Below are positions 20,942 through 29,797 of a stretch of 36,770 nt of DNA, piece after piece; within the stretch, counting starts at the first letter, position 1, and each line of letters begins with the position of its first letter. Origin of the DNA: Acidobacteriota bacterium (GTDB lineage Bacteria; Acidobacteriota; Terriglobia; Bryobacterales; Bryobacteraceae); contig VFZP01000009.1 of assembly GCA_016871115.1 (NCBI GenBank), positions 1 to 36,770 on the forward strand, written 5' to 3'. Under the pieces are notes generated by a model. It was not told where the DNA came from and did no database searches. It saw only the letters and a list, made by a program, of their open reading frames with translations. The position numbers and the translations under genes were made by a program.

Positions 20942-23900
20942 AAGCTCAACCGTAGATTCAAAATCACAATCCGCGGTCCGCTGTCGGTACCCGTAATCTG
21001 CCCGAAGTTCCTCGCGTTGATGCTGTTCTGCAGCAGCGCGGCGTCGGTGAAAAACGCCCGGTTCAGTACATTGTCCGCCGTCACGCCAACCTGCAGTTGA
21101 AACTTCTCACGGATCGTCACGGTCTTCAGCAGGTTCATGTCGAGCAGAAAATAGCCCGGCCCATAGAAGTAGGTCAGCGGTGCGTTGCCCAGTGTACCTG
21201 CCACCGGATTCGCCGCCACCAGTTGCCCGGAGTTCTTGTCACGCACCGCCTGCAACGTGCTTCGCCCGCGCACGCCATTCAAAGTAGTGAGATTCTGAAT
21301 GCCCGGATCCGGCACCACTTCGTAATCCGGAAAGAAGAATACGCCGTTCCCGCGCTTCACCAACCGCCCGGCGCCGCTGCCGATGGGCGACACAAAGTCC
21401 GCCGTGTTGTCGCCCGAGAAATTGTTGAATGAACTCCGCCCGCTCGACCAGGTAATCGGCTCACCGGCAAACGCATTAAACAGCGCGCCCACCTGCCAGT
21501 GTTCCAGCAGCTTGCCCCAAAAGCCCCCGCGCCGTTTGCCCAGCGGCAGTTCATACAGCCAGTTGCTACGGAAAATGTGCGGAACACTGAACGTCATCAG
21601 GCGCTTTTCGATGCTCCGGTTGCGCAGCGTGCGATAGCTGTCGAGCATCTCTTGCCCGGCACCCTCTTCCTCACCCAGCGCTTTGCTGAACGTATAGTTG
21701 GCCTGCATGCTCAAGCGGCGCGACAGGCGCTTGCTCAAGTCCAACTGAAAGCTGTGATAGGTGGAACTGGCGAAGTTGCCCAGCACCGTGGCCGCGGCAA
21801 ACTGGGGATTCACCACCACGAAGTTCTCCCGCAACTGCGCCACCGAAAGCAGTCCGCCGTTGCGCCCGGCCACTGGTTGCACGTTCAGATAATTCGCAAA
21901 CGCGCCCACGCTGTTGCCCGCCAGGAAACCGGCCAGCGTGGCGTTCGTGCGCATGAACGTGGCGCCCGTCGCTGTGCCGCGCAGGCCCTGCAACAGGCGA
22001 TCGAGCAGCGGACTTTCCTGCCCTTGTTGCGCCAGCCGGAACGCATCCAGAATGCCGTTCTCCACCACGTTGGTCTCGTTGAGATTCGTGGCGCGCAGCA
22101 GCCGCGTACCCTTGTTGCCCACGTACCGCAGGTCGAGCAGCAGCCCACCCTGCAACTCGCGCTGCAGGCTCATGCTCCAGTTCTGCACGTATGGCGTGCG
22201 CAAGTGGTCGTCTATAGCGCGGACATTCTGCGTGCGGTCTGTGACCGGCACGGTCTCCAATGGCACGGCACTCGGTGACAGCGGCAGGCGCACGCCGGTG
22301 AGATTCGTGAACGTGCTCACATTGCGCACCACGCGATTGCGCAACCCCGGCTGATCACCACTGAAGACATCGATCAGGCGCAGCGAGTTGCGTTCATAAC
22401 CCATGCTGTAGCCCGCACGCAGAATCGCCTTGTTCCTGCCAAACCACGGAATGCCCCAACTCAAGCCCACGGCGGGCGCGAAGTTGTTGCGGTCCGGCCG
22501 GAACAGCGTCGCGCCGGGTCTGGCGGTCTTCGGCCCAATCAACTCGACCTGCGTAAGACTGCCGCCGGAGGCGCCGGGCCGGAACAGCGCCGAGGCATCG
22601 CGCCCGGAGATGCCGTAGATGCCCGCCGTGCCGCCCACCACGCCCGCGGTCTTACCGTTCTTGTCGTACGCCGGCTGGTAGTACTCATAGCGCACGCCCA
22701 CGTTCAGCGTCACACTGCACGAGACGCGCCAGTCGTCCTTGAAGTAGTAATACTGCTCGCGGCTCTTCCACACCCGCGCCTTGTACTCGCCGGCCAAATA
22801 CTGCGGATTCGCACCGCCCGGCGAGTTGAACGCCTGCACGATCGAACTGACGGACCCGGCCAGATCGTTCAGCATATTCTCGGCCGCGGTCTGGTTGGGC
22901 CCGATGCCGGGAATATTCACAAAGTTCGCCACGGGCACTATGCCCTGCCCGATAACCACGCGTGGCATCACGTCGAAGGAGTTGTACCCGTTGCTGGACG
23001 GAAACCAGACGGCCGCGCCGGCCTTGAACGAATGCTTGCCGCGAATCCAACTGAGGTTGTCGGCGAATTGGTAGTTGGGCGAAAAGCGCCCTTGCGGATC
23101 GCTGTCGACGAGCACCGGATCGGTGACGCTGACTAAGTCCATCAGATACGACGTGCCGCCGATCCTCGGCAGCGCGTCCAGTCCGCCGGGCGTTTCCCAC
23201 GGCGCCAGGCTCTGGCTGCGGCTGCGGAGAACGCCGATGCTCACTTCATTCGTTACGCTGGTGCCGAAGACGCTGAATAGCTTCAACGCATAGCTGGAGT
23301 CCGGCGAGTTGACGTCGCCGCCGGGTGTTTGCGGGAACCGCTGACTTTGAAAGCCATTGAACGAACTGGAGCCCTCGCGGTTCCAACTGAACATCAAGCG
23401 CTGGCGCTCATTGAAATTGTGATCGATCTTCACATTGAACTGATCGCGATCGTTCCCGGCCTTCTGAATCCACGAGTAGCCGGCGGTGTTCAGCCCATCG
23501 CCAACGTTAAAGACGTTGGGCGCGGGCATGAAATCGAGCATTTGCTTCACCATGCCAGTGGAGTCAGGCCCCATGCGGTTGGGATCGCGATTGAAGACGC
23601 TGACGCGTTCCAGATCGCCGGTGGCGGCGGCGGGCCGCACCGGGTTACCTTGAAAGTCAACGGTGGGTACCAGCGCGCTCGCGTTGCCGTTTTGCAGACC
23701 CGGGAAGAAGCGGAAGAAGCCGTTGCGCGCCTCCGGCGTGAACACGACGCGCGTCACACGATTGCGCTGCCGCTGGCGCTCAGCCTCGTAAAGGAAATGG
23801 AAGAACGTCTTGTTCTTGCCCTGATAAACGCGCGGCAACACCACCGGGCCGCCCACGCGGCCGCCGAATTGATTGCGCACCAGCACATTGCGCGGCGCAA

Positions 23901-24699
23901 TCGGCGTGCCGTCAGCGCGACTGCCCTGCAGGTTGTTGAAGAATGTGTTGGCGTTCATCACCGTGTTGCGGTGATACTCAAACAGGCTGCCGTGCAGCTC
24001 ATTGGTGCCGCTGCGTGTCAGCATCTGCAGTTGCCCGCTGCCTCGGCCCAGTTCGGCATCGGCCGGCGACGTCACCACGCGAAATTCCGCGATCCGGTCC
24101 GTGCTCAGGAAGAACGGCGAACTGCGGCCCTGGTTGATGCGGTTGTCCTGAATATTCACGCCGTCCACCTGGATGTTGAGCGTACCGATGCGGGCGCCGC
24201 TATAGTAGCTGCCGTAGCTGCCGGCCTGCGTGGTGGCGAGCACGAGCGCGCTGCGGCTTATGACGGGCAACTCGAGCACGCGCTTGCCGTCCACGACGCC
24301 GCCGACGCTGCTGGTGGCATAGGCGAGGTCCATCTTTGCGTCGGCCACCACATCCACGCTGTCGGTGGTGGTGGCCACATCCAGCGTGAAGTCGAAGGTG
24401 AGCCGCGCCCCCACCTCCAGCCAGATCTTTTGCAGCAGGGCCTTCTTGAAACCCTTCTTGTCAGCGCTCAGCGTGTATTCGCCCACCGCCAAGGCAGGAA
24501 ACACAAAGCCGCCCTGGACGTTGCTGACCGTGGCGCTCACCACGCCGGTATTGACATTGCGCGCCTCCAGCCGAGCCTCCGGCACCAGTGCGCCTGAAGC
24601 ATCGCGCACGGCGCCTTGAATGGATGCCTCGGTGGCTTGCCCGTAGGCGCTCACAACGGCAAAGGAAAGCAAAATCGGGAAGAGCAGAACCCTGGACAT
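20938..24699 (-). CDS. Oar-like TonB-dependent receptor with carboxypeptidase-regulatory domain
   Basis: The 1253-residue outer-membrane protein imports large substrates, usually glycans or their fragments, using TonB energy. It has a signal peptide (about 1-20, ending SAYG), then a carboxypeptidase-regulatory-like beta sandwich (about 24-110, ASIQGAVRDASGALVPEARL, VGEYTLSADKKGF). A plug region follows (about 115-235, with LPVISRSALVLATTQAG, IQVDGVNIQDN, RIAEFRVVTSPADAELGRGSGQ and RSGTNELHGSLFEYHRN) and then a long beta-barrel ending in aromatic-terminal LRLSF. This architecture is a hallmark of Acidobacteriota genomes. The ribosome site AGGGGG lies about 7 nt before the ATG. It follows the methyltransferase by 67 nt on the same strand, so it may be the last gene of the sulfatase/DUF1080 operon. 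No frame defects were seen. Ligand unknown. Confidence 0.93.
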   Translation of the reverse strand: MSRVLLFPILLSFAVVSAYGQATEASIQGAVRDASGALVPEARLEARNVNTGVVSATVSNVQGGFVFPALAVGEYTLSADKKGFKKALLQKIWLEVGARLTFDFTLDVATTTDSVDVVADAKMDLAYATSSVGGVVDGKRVLELPVISRSALVLATTQAGSYGSYYSGARIGTLNIQVDGVNIQDNRINQGRSSPFFLSTDRIAEFRVVTSPADAELGRGSGQLQMLTRSGTNELHGSLFEYHRNTVMNANTFFNNLQGSRADGTPIAPRNVLVRNQFGGRVGGPVVLPRVYQGKNKTFFHFLYEAERQRQRNRVTRVVFTPEARNGFFRFFPGLQNGNASALVPTVDFQGNPVRPAAATGDLERVSVFNRDPNRMGPDSTGMVKQMLDFMPAPNVFNVGDGLNTAGYSWIQKAGNDRDQFNVKIDHNFNERQRLMFSWNREGSSSFNGFQSQRFPQTPGGDVNSPDSSYALKLFSVFGTSVTNEVSIGVLRSRSQSLAPWETPGGLDALPRIGGTSYLMDLVSVTDPVLVDSDPQGRFSPNYQFADNLSWIRGKHSFKAGAAVWFPSSNGYNSFDVMPRVVIGQGIVPVANFVNIPGIGPNQTAAENMLNDLAGSVSSIVQAFNSPGGANPQYLAGEYKARVWKSREQYYYFKDDWRVSCSVTLNVGVRYEYYQPAYDKNGKTAGVVGGTAGIYGISGRDASALFRPGASGGSLTQVELIGPKTARPGATLFRPDRNNFAPAVGLSWGIPWFGRNKAILRAGYSMGYERNSLRLIDVFSGDQPGLRNRVVRNVSTFTNLTGVRLPLSPSAVPLETVPVTDRTQNVRAIDDHLRTPYVQNWSMSLQRELQGGLLLDLRYVGNKGTRLLRATNLNETNVVENGILDAFRLAQQGQESPLLDRLLQGLRGTATGATFMRTNATLAGFLAGNSVGAFANYLNVQPVAGRNGGLLSVAQLRENFVVVNPQFAAATVLGNFASSTYHSFQLDLSKRLSRRLSMQANYTFSKALGEEEGAGQEMLDSYRTLRNRSIEKRLMTFSVPHIFRSNWLYELPLGKRRGGFWGKLLEHWQVGALFNAFAGEPITWSSGRSSFNNFSGDNTADFVSPIGSGAGRLVKRGNGVFFFPDYEVVPDPGIQNLTTLNGVRGRSTLQAVRDKNSGQLVAANPVAGTLGNAPLTYFYGPGYFLLDMNLLKTVTIREKFQLQVGVTADNVLNRAFFTDAALLQNSINARNFGQITGTDSGPRIVILNLRLSF

Positions 24700-24766
24700 A
24701 GCGCTTCCCCCTTTATTGCGGTTCCGCTCGTGGATTTGGTTAAGGGGGCGGGAGGTTCGCCCTCGC

Positions 24767-25830
24767 CTAGCTCAACTCCACTTCCGTCGCCACCACGCCC
24801 AACTCGCGCGCATCCGCTGCCGAAGGCGCCACAAACGGCGTCACCTCGCCCGTCACCGTCCGCTTCCCGCGCGGCAAATCCACCCGCAGCGCAAACGACG
24901 CCGGCGCATCCGCGGCCAACTCGCCCAACCCCGCCAGCGCCACCCGCGGCAACCGCGCCGCTAATGCGTCCGGCACATGAAACCGCAGCGTCAACCGCCG
25001 CCACTCCCCCTCCGGCAGCGTGAAGGCAAACCGCCCCGCCGTCCACCGCCAACCCTCAGGCGACTCATCATGCCACCCCTCGCCCAACTCCACATTCGCC
25101 AGCCATCGCCGCGCCCGCAACAAACAGAACGCACGCGCATCGCGATCCAGCGAATCCGGGTCCCCCTCGCTCGCGCCCACCACGCAAAACCGCTCCACCT
25201 GCAACCCCGCGCGCGCCGCCAATCGCCGCAACCCGGCCTCGTTGAAGATCCAGAAATTCGTCTCGTCGGCGTTCAATTCATCGGCGTCCAGCAGATCGGC
25301 CGCCGGATGCGCAGGCACCGGCACACCACCCAGAAACGCGCGCATCACCCGCGTCGAAAGCAGGCATGTCCGCGCATACCGCCCAATCGACTCAAGCAAA
25401 TGAAACGGGTTTTTCACGTGGTACAGCAGCCCCAGGCAAAAAGCCATCGAGTAAGGCCGCACCGGCAACTCGAACCCCTCGTCGAGATTCGCATCCAGAA
25501 TCTCCACGCGCGAATCCAGCACCTCGCGCAGCGTCCGCACGCCGCGCATGCCGTTGTGATTCGTGCCGAGTGATCGAGCGCGTGCACCGCCACGCCGAAT
25601 TCGCGCTCGACGAAAAACGCGAGATCCCCATCCGCGCAGCCGATATCCAGCAAAGGCCCCACGCCCGCCAGCGCCGCAAAATCCGCGCCGCCGCCGAGCA
25701 GCGTCACGAAGTGGTCAAAGTTCGCGAGGGAGCAGTACCGGTACCAGTCCACGTCCGCCCGGCCGCGCTTCACTGCCTCCGGCCGCTCCCAAAACGCAGC
25801 CGAGCGAACGTACAGATCCTGCGCGGTCAC
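24767..25830 (-). pseudogene. SAM-dependent methyltransferase, one frameshift
   Basis: The N-terminal reading (from GTG 25830, overlapping the isomerase stop by 4 nt) gives MTAQDLYVRSAAFWERPE and the SAM motif LLDIGCADGDLAFFVE (about 62-77). At about 25565-25569 the frame breaks in DHS-TNHNGMRGV: adding one G there yields the continuous, family-like DHSGTNHNGMRGVRTLREVL. The rest reads on intact through FELPVRPYSMAFCLGLLYHVKNPFHLLE and WIFNEAGLRRLAARAGLQVERFCVVG, to a beta-rich C-terminal domain and a stop at 24767. The core resembles small-molecule or tRNA-modifying class I methyltransferases (CmoB/DUF1698-like). A single lesion in otherwise good sequence could be a sequencing error, in which case this is a normal gene of about 354 residues. 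Confidence 0.8.
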
Positions 25831-26933
25831 CACGCGCGTCTACTTCTTTTCTTCTTCTTTTCAGGAGCCGGAGCCGCCGCCACGGCGCTCAACCCCAAGA
25901 TCTGCCGGTTGCGCGCCGTGTCGCTACCCGCGCCCGCAAAATCATCGAACGCCTTCTTCGGTACATCGATCAGATGCTGCGCGATAAATGGCGCACCTTC
26001 GGCCGCGCCCTGCGCTGCGTCTTTGTAGCAGCACTCCCACTCCAGCACCGCCCACGATGAGTACCCCACTGCGGTCAGCCGCGTGAACACCTGTTTGAAG
26101 TCCACCTGCCCGTCGCCCAAGCTGCGGAACCGGCCCGGGCGTTCCTTCCAGCCCAGATAGCCGCCATAGACGCCCGCCTTCGCCGACGGACGGAACTCGG
26201 CGTCCTTCACATGGAACGCCTTGATGCGGTTGCCGTACAGGTCAATGAAGCCCACATAGTCCAGGCACTGCAGCACGAAGTGCGAAGGATCGTAGTTGAT
26301 ATTCACGCGCTTGCTGCCGCCGCACGCCTCCACGAACCGCTCAAACGTCGCGCCGTCATAAACGTCCTCGCCTGGATGCAACTCATACGCGAGGTCCACG
26401 CCATACTCCTCGGCCGTATCGAGAATCGGCTTCCACCGCCGCGCCAGTTCCGCAAAGCCTTCCTCCACCAAACCCGCCGGCCGCTGCGGCCAAGGATAGA
26501 TGAACGGCCACAGCAGCGCACCGGTGAACGACGGTGACACCGGCAGCCCCAAATTGCGCGACGCCTTGATCACCAACTTCATCTGCGCCGTGGCCCACTC
26601 GGCGCGCGCCGCCGGATCGCCGCGGAGCGAGGCGGGCGCGAACACATCGAACATCGTGTCGAACGCCGGATGCGACGCCACCAGTTGTCCCTGCAGATGC
26701 GAAGCAAGCTCAGTGATCGCGAGCCCGTTCGTCTTGCCTTTCAAATCGTCGCAATAGCTCTTGGATTCGGCGGCCTTCGCCAGATCCATAATCCGGCTAT
26801 CCCACGACGGCAATTGCACGCCCTTGTAGCCGAGCGATTTCGCCCACTTGGTAATCGCGGGCAGCGAGTTGAACGGAGCTTGGTCACCCATGAACTGGGC
26901 CAGAAAGATGGCGGGGCCTTTGATCTGCGGCAT
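25827..26933 (-). CDS. Sugar phosphate isomerase/epimerase (xylose isomerase-like TIM barrel)
   Basis: The 368-residue protein has the AP-endonuclease-2/xylose-isomerase-like TIM-barrel fold. Likely metal ligands occur in the expected order: Glu and His in LAYELHPGED, Asp and His in NINYDPSHFVLQ, His and Asp in KAFHVKDAEF, and Glu in AVLEWECC. Such enzymes isomerise, epimerise or dehydrate sugars and cyclitols. The C-terminus has a Lys/Arg-rich tail (EKKKKRSRR) that is unusual for the fold. ATG at 26933 gives MPQIKGPAIFLAQF, a usual beginning; ATG at 26945 is four codons upstream. It sits between the DUF1080 gene (114-nt gap) and the methyltransferase (4-nt overlap). Context suggests work on sugars released from glycans. 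Confidence 0.88.
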   Translation of the reverse strand: MPQIKGPAIFLAQFMGDQAPFNSLPAITKWAKSLGYKGVQLPSWDSRIMDLAKAAESKSYCDDLKGKTNGLAITELASHLQGQLVASHPAFDTMFDVFAPASLRGDPAARAEWATAQMKLVIKASRNLGLPVSPSFTGALLWPFIYPWPQRPAGLVEEGFAELARRWKPILDTAEEYGVDLAYELHPGEDVYDGATFERFVEACGGSKRVNINYDPSHFVLQCLDYVGFIDLYGNRIKAFHVKDAEFRPSAKAGVYGGYLGWKERPGRFRSLGDGQVDFKQVFTRLTAVGYSSWAVLEWECCYKDAAQGAAEGAPFIAQHLIDVPKKAFDDFAGAGSDTARNRQILGLSAVAAAPAPEKKKKRSRRAW

Positions 26934-27047
26934 AGGAAGAATCATAACAGGCAACGTGCTATCGCGGGCCGGCACCCCGAGAAACAACAAGACCGCCAAC
27001 CCTGCATCCAGCAGGGCCGCGGTCAGGCAGGTACGGTGTTTGGGTCT

Positions 27048-27671
27048 CTACTTGGTCTGCTTCACGCGGATGTTCTTGTAGCGGATCACGCTGCCCGGAT
27101 CATGCGCCTGCAGCGCAAACGTGCCGGAACCGATCGAGCGGCCTGGCATGTCCCTCGGGGCTTTCCAGTCGGCCGGCTGATCCCACTCGCTGGTCTTCTT
27201 GCCGTCCACGTAGATCGTCACGTGGTTGTCCTTCACCACGATGTGTTCGGTGAACCACTTGCCGTCCTCGGCCACTTTCTCTTTGTTGTCGGCCACGGCG
27301 TACAGGCCGCCCGTGCGGCGCCAATCGGTGTGCGAGTTGTTCACCTGCACCTCAAAACCCTTCGAGGGCCAGCCGGTTTCCTGATATGCGGTGTGGAAGT
27401 AGATGCCGCCGTTCGCCTTTGGCTCCGTCATCACGTCCACCCTCAACTCGAAATTCTTGAAGTCGGCCTTCTTGCCTGTGTAAAAGAGGTGGCAGCGTTT
27501 GCCGTGGGCGACAATCTCGCCGTTCTCCACTTTGAAGGCTTCTTCGTTTTCCTTGGCCTTCGTCCAGTTGGTGAGATCCTTGCCGTTGAAGATCGGCTTG
27601 AAACCTTTCTCCGGCTTGTCGGCAGCCAGCGCGAACGCGGCGGTGAGAGCGAACAGGGTCAAAATGCGCAT
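27048..27671 (-). CDS. Exported DUF1080 (3-keto-disaccharide hydrolase-like) protein
   Basis: The 207-residue product has a signal peptide (MRILTLFALTAAFALAAD, cleavage about 18) and one DUF1080 domain, a concanavalin-like fold found in 3-keto-disaccharide hydrolases and many planctomycete and acidobacterial proteins. Typical motifs: FKPIFNGKDLTNWTKAKE, VENGEIVAHG, NFELRVDVMTEPKANGGIYFH, GFEVQVNN, GGLYAV, IYVDGKKTSEW, GTFALQAHDPGSVIRYKNIRVK. ATG at 27671 has GGAG 8 nt upstream; an earlier in-frame codon overlaps the sulfatase end. It lies 23 nt after the sulfatase stop and is probably in the same operon. It should act in the periplasm on sugar chains, inferred from family and neighbours. Confidence 0.92.
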   Translation of the reverse strand: MRILTLFALTAAFALAADKPEKGFKPIFNGKDLTNWTKAKENEEAFKVENGEIVAHGKRCHLFYTGKKADFKNFELRVDVMTEPKANGGIYFHTAYQETGWPSKGFEVQVNNSHTDWRRTGGLYAVADNKEKVAEDGKWFTEHIVVKDNHVTIYVDGKKTSEWDQPADWKAPRDMPGRSIGSGTFALQAHDPGSVIRYKNIRVKQTK

Positions 27672-27694
27672 AGTTGATACTCCACTCAATTCTG

Positions 27695-28861
27695 TCATAC
27701 CGGAGCCGGGTCTGACCACGCGACCAACTCGCTCTTCAACTCCTGCACGCGCGGCTGGTGCAGGCGGCTCTCGGCGAGGTTGTTCATCTCCTGCGGATCG
27801 TCGCGCAGATTGTAGAGTTCCGGCGTGTCGGCGGCGTAGTGCGAGTACTTCCAGATGCCCTTGCGGATCATGGCGCGCGCGTTCTTGGTCTTCAGCGCAA
27901 ACTGCGAAAACACCGGCGCGGGCTGTTTGGCGACGCGCTGCGGATCCTGCAGATACGGCGTCAGCGATTCACCGTCGAGCCCCTCCGGCACCGGGATGCC
28001 GCAGAGATCGAGCAACGTCGCCATGATCGACGCCTGGCTCACCGGAGTGGGGCACACAGACCCGGGCGGAGTAAGGCCCAGCACGCGCACAATCAGCGGT
28101 ACACCCACGGATGGCTCGTAGAACACGAACTTCTGCCACATCCCGTGTTCACCCAGCATTTCGCCGTGGTCCGAAGAGTAGATCACGACGGTGTTGTTCG
28201 CAAGACCGAGTTCATCGAGCGCCCTCGTCACCTGCCCCATGCACTCGTCGAGAAACGCAACGTTGGCGTAGCACATCGCAATGCGTTGCCGCGCCGCTGC
28301 CCGGTCTTTCAACTCAGGCGTAGCCGTCGGCGTCTCAATCCGCGCGCGCATCTCGGCGGGCAAGCGCTTCAGATCCACCTTGCCGCAGGTATCCGGCAGG
28401 CGCATGTCGGCCGCGCGAAACATCTTCGCGTGGCGCTCAGGCGGCATGAACGGATCGTGCGGCTTCAGGTACGAACTGATCAGGAAAAACGGATGCTGCG
28501 GACTGAAGCGCTTGATGAAGCGGATGCTCTCGCGCGAGACGAACGATTCGAAGTGGTCGCGCTCGGGGATCTTCGACGCGCGGCCGGTGTGGACGTAGCC
28601 CTGGCGCTCGTCAGCAGTGCGGTGGCCTTGCCACGGGTCGCCGAAGTCGCGCCACAGGTCGTCGACGATGGGCAGACCGGAGCCGGAATTCGCGCGCGCC
28701 AGTTCGTCGGCATAGAGCTTGGTTTGCGGTCCCAGGTATTGAAACCAGTCGTTGAAATCCAGGCGATAGTCAAAGCCGTGCGTCTGCGCGTCCACAAAGT
28801 GCATCTTGCCGATGAGTCCGCTCACGTAGCCCACGCGCGAGAAGTGATGCGCCATGGTTTT
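27695..28861 (-). pseudogene. Sulfatase, N-terminally truncated and lacking the active-site motif
   Basis: The readable part, from TMAHHFSRVGYVSGLIGKMH (ATG 28855) to the stop, is a typical sulfatase: THGFDYRLDF, FFLISSYLKPHDPFMPPERH, YANVAFLDECMGQVTRALDELG, VVIYSSDHGEMLGEHGMWQKF, and the C-terminal LYNLRDDPQEMNNLAES. Normal members have about 70-100 more N-terminal residues with the metal-binding Asp-Asp pair and the C-x-P-x-R formylglycine site. Here these are absent: upstream of 28862 the frame reads unrelated sequence and the DNA belongs to a gene on the other strand. The enzyme should be inactive. The break is sharp, at the run CCAAAAAACC. Downstream genes are intact. The alternative, a newly shortened protein started at 28855, is unlikely to be catalytic. 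Confidence 0.85.
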
Positions 28862-28872
28862 TTGGGGAGAGA

Positions 28873-29124
28873 ATGCGGAATCCCTACCGCAATTTGCTCT
28901 CAGCAAAACAGAACGAGATTCTTGAGAAATTTGACGTGTATTGTGCGCTTGTCGCAAACGTACGGCGCGTACAGTCACTCAACCGGCTTTCGGCCTTCGA
29001 GCGAGACGCGTGGCAGCATTCGTTTGATAGCTACTGGGTTAAGACGGTTCACGAGATCAGACCTGCGATGGCAGCATACGTGACGACGTTCTGGCCGACG
29101 TTTTTGGGTCGCCCCAAACACTGA
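28873..29124 (+). CDS. Small protein of unknown function, atypical composition
   Basis: The 83-residue product (MRNPYRNLLSAKQNEILEKF to FWPTFLGRPKH) is hydrophilic, rich in aromatic and charged residues, with no signal peptide. A GGGGAGAG purine stretch directly precedes the ATG. The DNA is visibly richer in A and T than its surroundings (AGCAAAACAGAACGAG is typical) and its codon use differs from the GC-rich neighbours, suggesting transfer. It starts immediately at the point where the sulfatase is cut. I recognise no family. It could be the remnant of a longer inserted gene, since it ends near the C-rich tracts at 29226. Confidence 0.5.
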   Translation: MRNPYRNLLSAKQNEILEKFDVYCALVANVRRVQSLNRLSAFERDAWQHSFDSYWVKTVHEIRPAMAAYVTTFWPTFLGRPKH

Positions 29125-29490
29125 GTGCGTTGAGGAAACGCTGTTTGGACTTTGAAGTGTGGCACGGTGGCGCGGGCACAGGCCGGTTTTCAGGCGGGCC
29201 TGATCGACACCAGCGAGTGAACAAGCCCCCCCCCGATCCCCCCCCCATCCGGCCCTACGCCGCCACCGGCTTCCTTGTAGCCTGTCCCACCGCTATGCGG
29301 AGTTCCTGACGCCTCCTCCGCCCTCAGGGTGACTGGGCGGCGCGAAACAGACTACAATAGAAGTGGCTGGAGCGGGCTCCGTAGTTGCAAGTGGGCCCGG
29401 GCTGGACCAGATCCGATCCTTGGGCTGTTGTCCGAGCGAAGCAAACCTCGCTCGTCGCCGCTTCGGGATGAGCAAATAAGGAGGCCGGAA
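29125..29490 (+). other. Intergenic region with C-tracts and the tatA leader
   Basis: No gene is supported here. It contains a small inverted repeat CAGGCC/GGCCTG (about 29176-29200), two runs of nine C (29226-29234 and 29238-29246) separated by GAT, a GC hairpin CCGCCC/GGGCGG (29318-29340), the tatA promoter, and a 7-bp leader hairpin CGAGCGA/TCGCTCG (29433-29454) about 25 nt before the tatA ribosome site. Confidence 0.6.
29329..29358 (+). promoter_or_regulatory. Candidate tatA promoter
   Basis: GTGACT (29329-29334) and TACAAT (29353-29358) are 18 nt apart, giving a plausible sigma-70 promoter. Transcription from about 29365 would produce a leader of about 126 nt carrying the 29433-29454 hairpin and the strong tatA ribosome site. 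Confidence 0.5.
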
Positions 29491-29658
29491 ATGAGAACCT
29501 TCGGCGTTCAAGAGCTGTTAATCATCCTCGTGATCGCGGTGTTTCTGTTTGGCGGTAAGAAGCTGCCGGAAATCGCCAAGGGGCTGGGTGAGGGCATCAA
29601 GAACTTCAAGAATGCGATGAAACCCGAGGACAAGCCCGAAGAGAAAAAGCAGGCGTAA
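29491..29658 (+). CDS. tatA: Twin-arginine translocase subunit TatA/TatE
   Basis: The 55-residue protein is the pore-forming subunit of the Tat system, which exports folded proteins across the inner membrane. It has a short N-tail, one membrane helix (about 5-21, [15 protein letters not shown]), the FGG hinge, an amphipathic helix [20 protein letters not shown], and a short acidic/lysine tail ([13 protein letters not shown]). The start is fixed by AGGAGG at 29479-29484, 6 nt before ATG. No tatB or tatC is adjacent. A strong terminator follows 37 nt after the stop, so it is a single-gene transcript. Confidence 0.96.
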   Translation: MRTFGVQELLIILVIAVFLFGGKKLPEIAKGLGEGIKNFKNAMKPEDKPEEKKQA

Positions 29659-29694
29659 AACCGCCGGCTTCGCTCTGCAGGCCACCTCGAAAAG

Positions 29695-29723
29695 AAACCC
29701 CACGGACAACGCCGTGGGGTTTT
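29695..29723. terminator. Bidirectional factor-independent terminator between tatA and HU
   Basis: CCCCACGG (29698-29705) and CCGTGGGG (29712-29719) form a perfect 8-bp stem with a 6-nt loop, flanked by AAA on the left and TTTT on the right, so it can stop transcripts arriving from both sides. tatA ends at 29658 and the convergent HU gene ends at 29798. Confidence 0.9.
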
Positions 29724-29797
29724 CGCATATGGACTGCGTATGGTTTCAGTTGTCAGGAAAATTGCGAGGCGCGACGGCCTCGTAATTGCGAAAAACT

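Noticed and set aside
23329-24597. Long open frame (422 codons) on the plus strand inside the TonB receptor gene
   Set aside because: It is antisense to a well-recognised protein; the translation is rich in His, Arg and Ala without any motif, as expected of shadow frames in GC-rich DNA.
29125-29330. Insertion-sequence remnant around the C-tracts
   Set aside because: Only a 6-bp inverted repeat and homopolymers are visible; no transposase fragment and no target duplication were found by eye.
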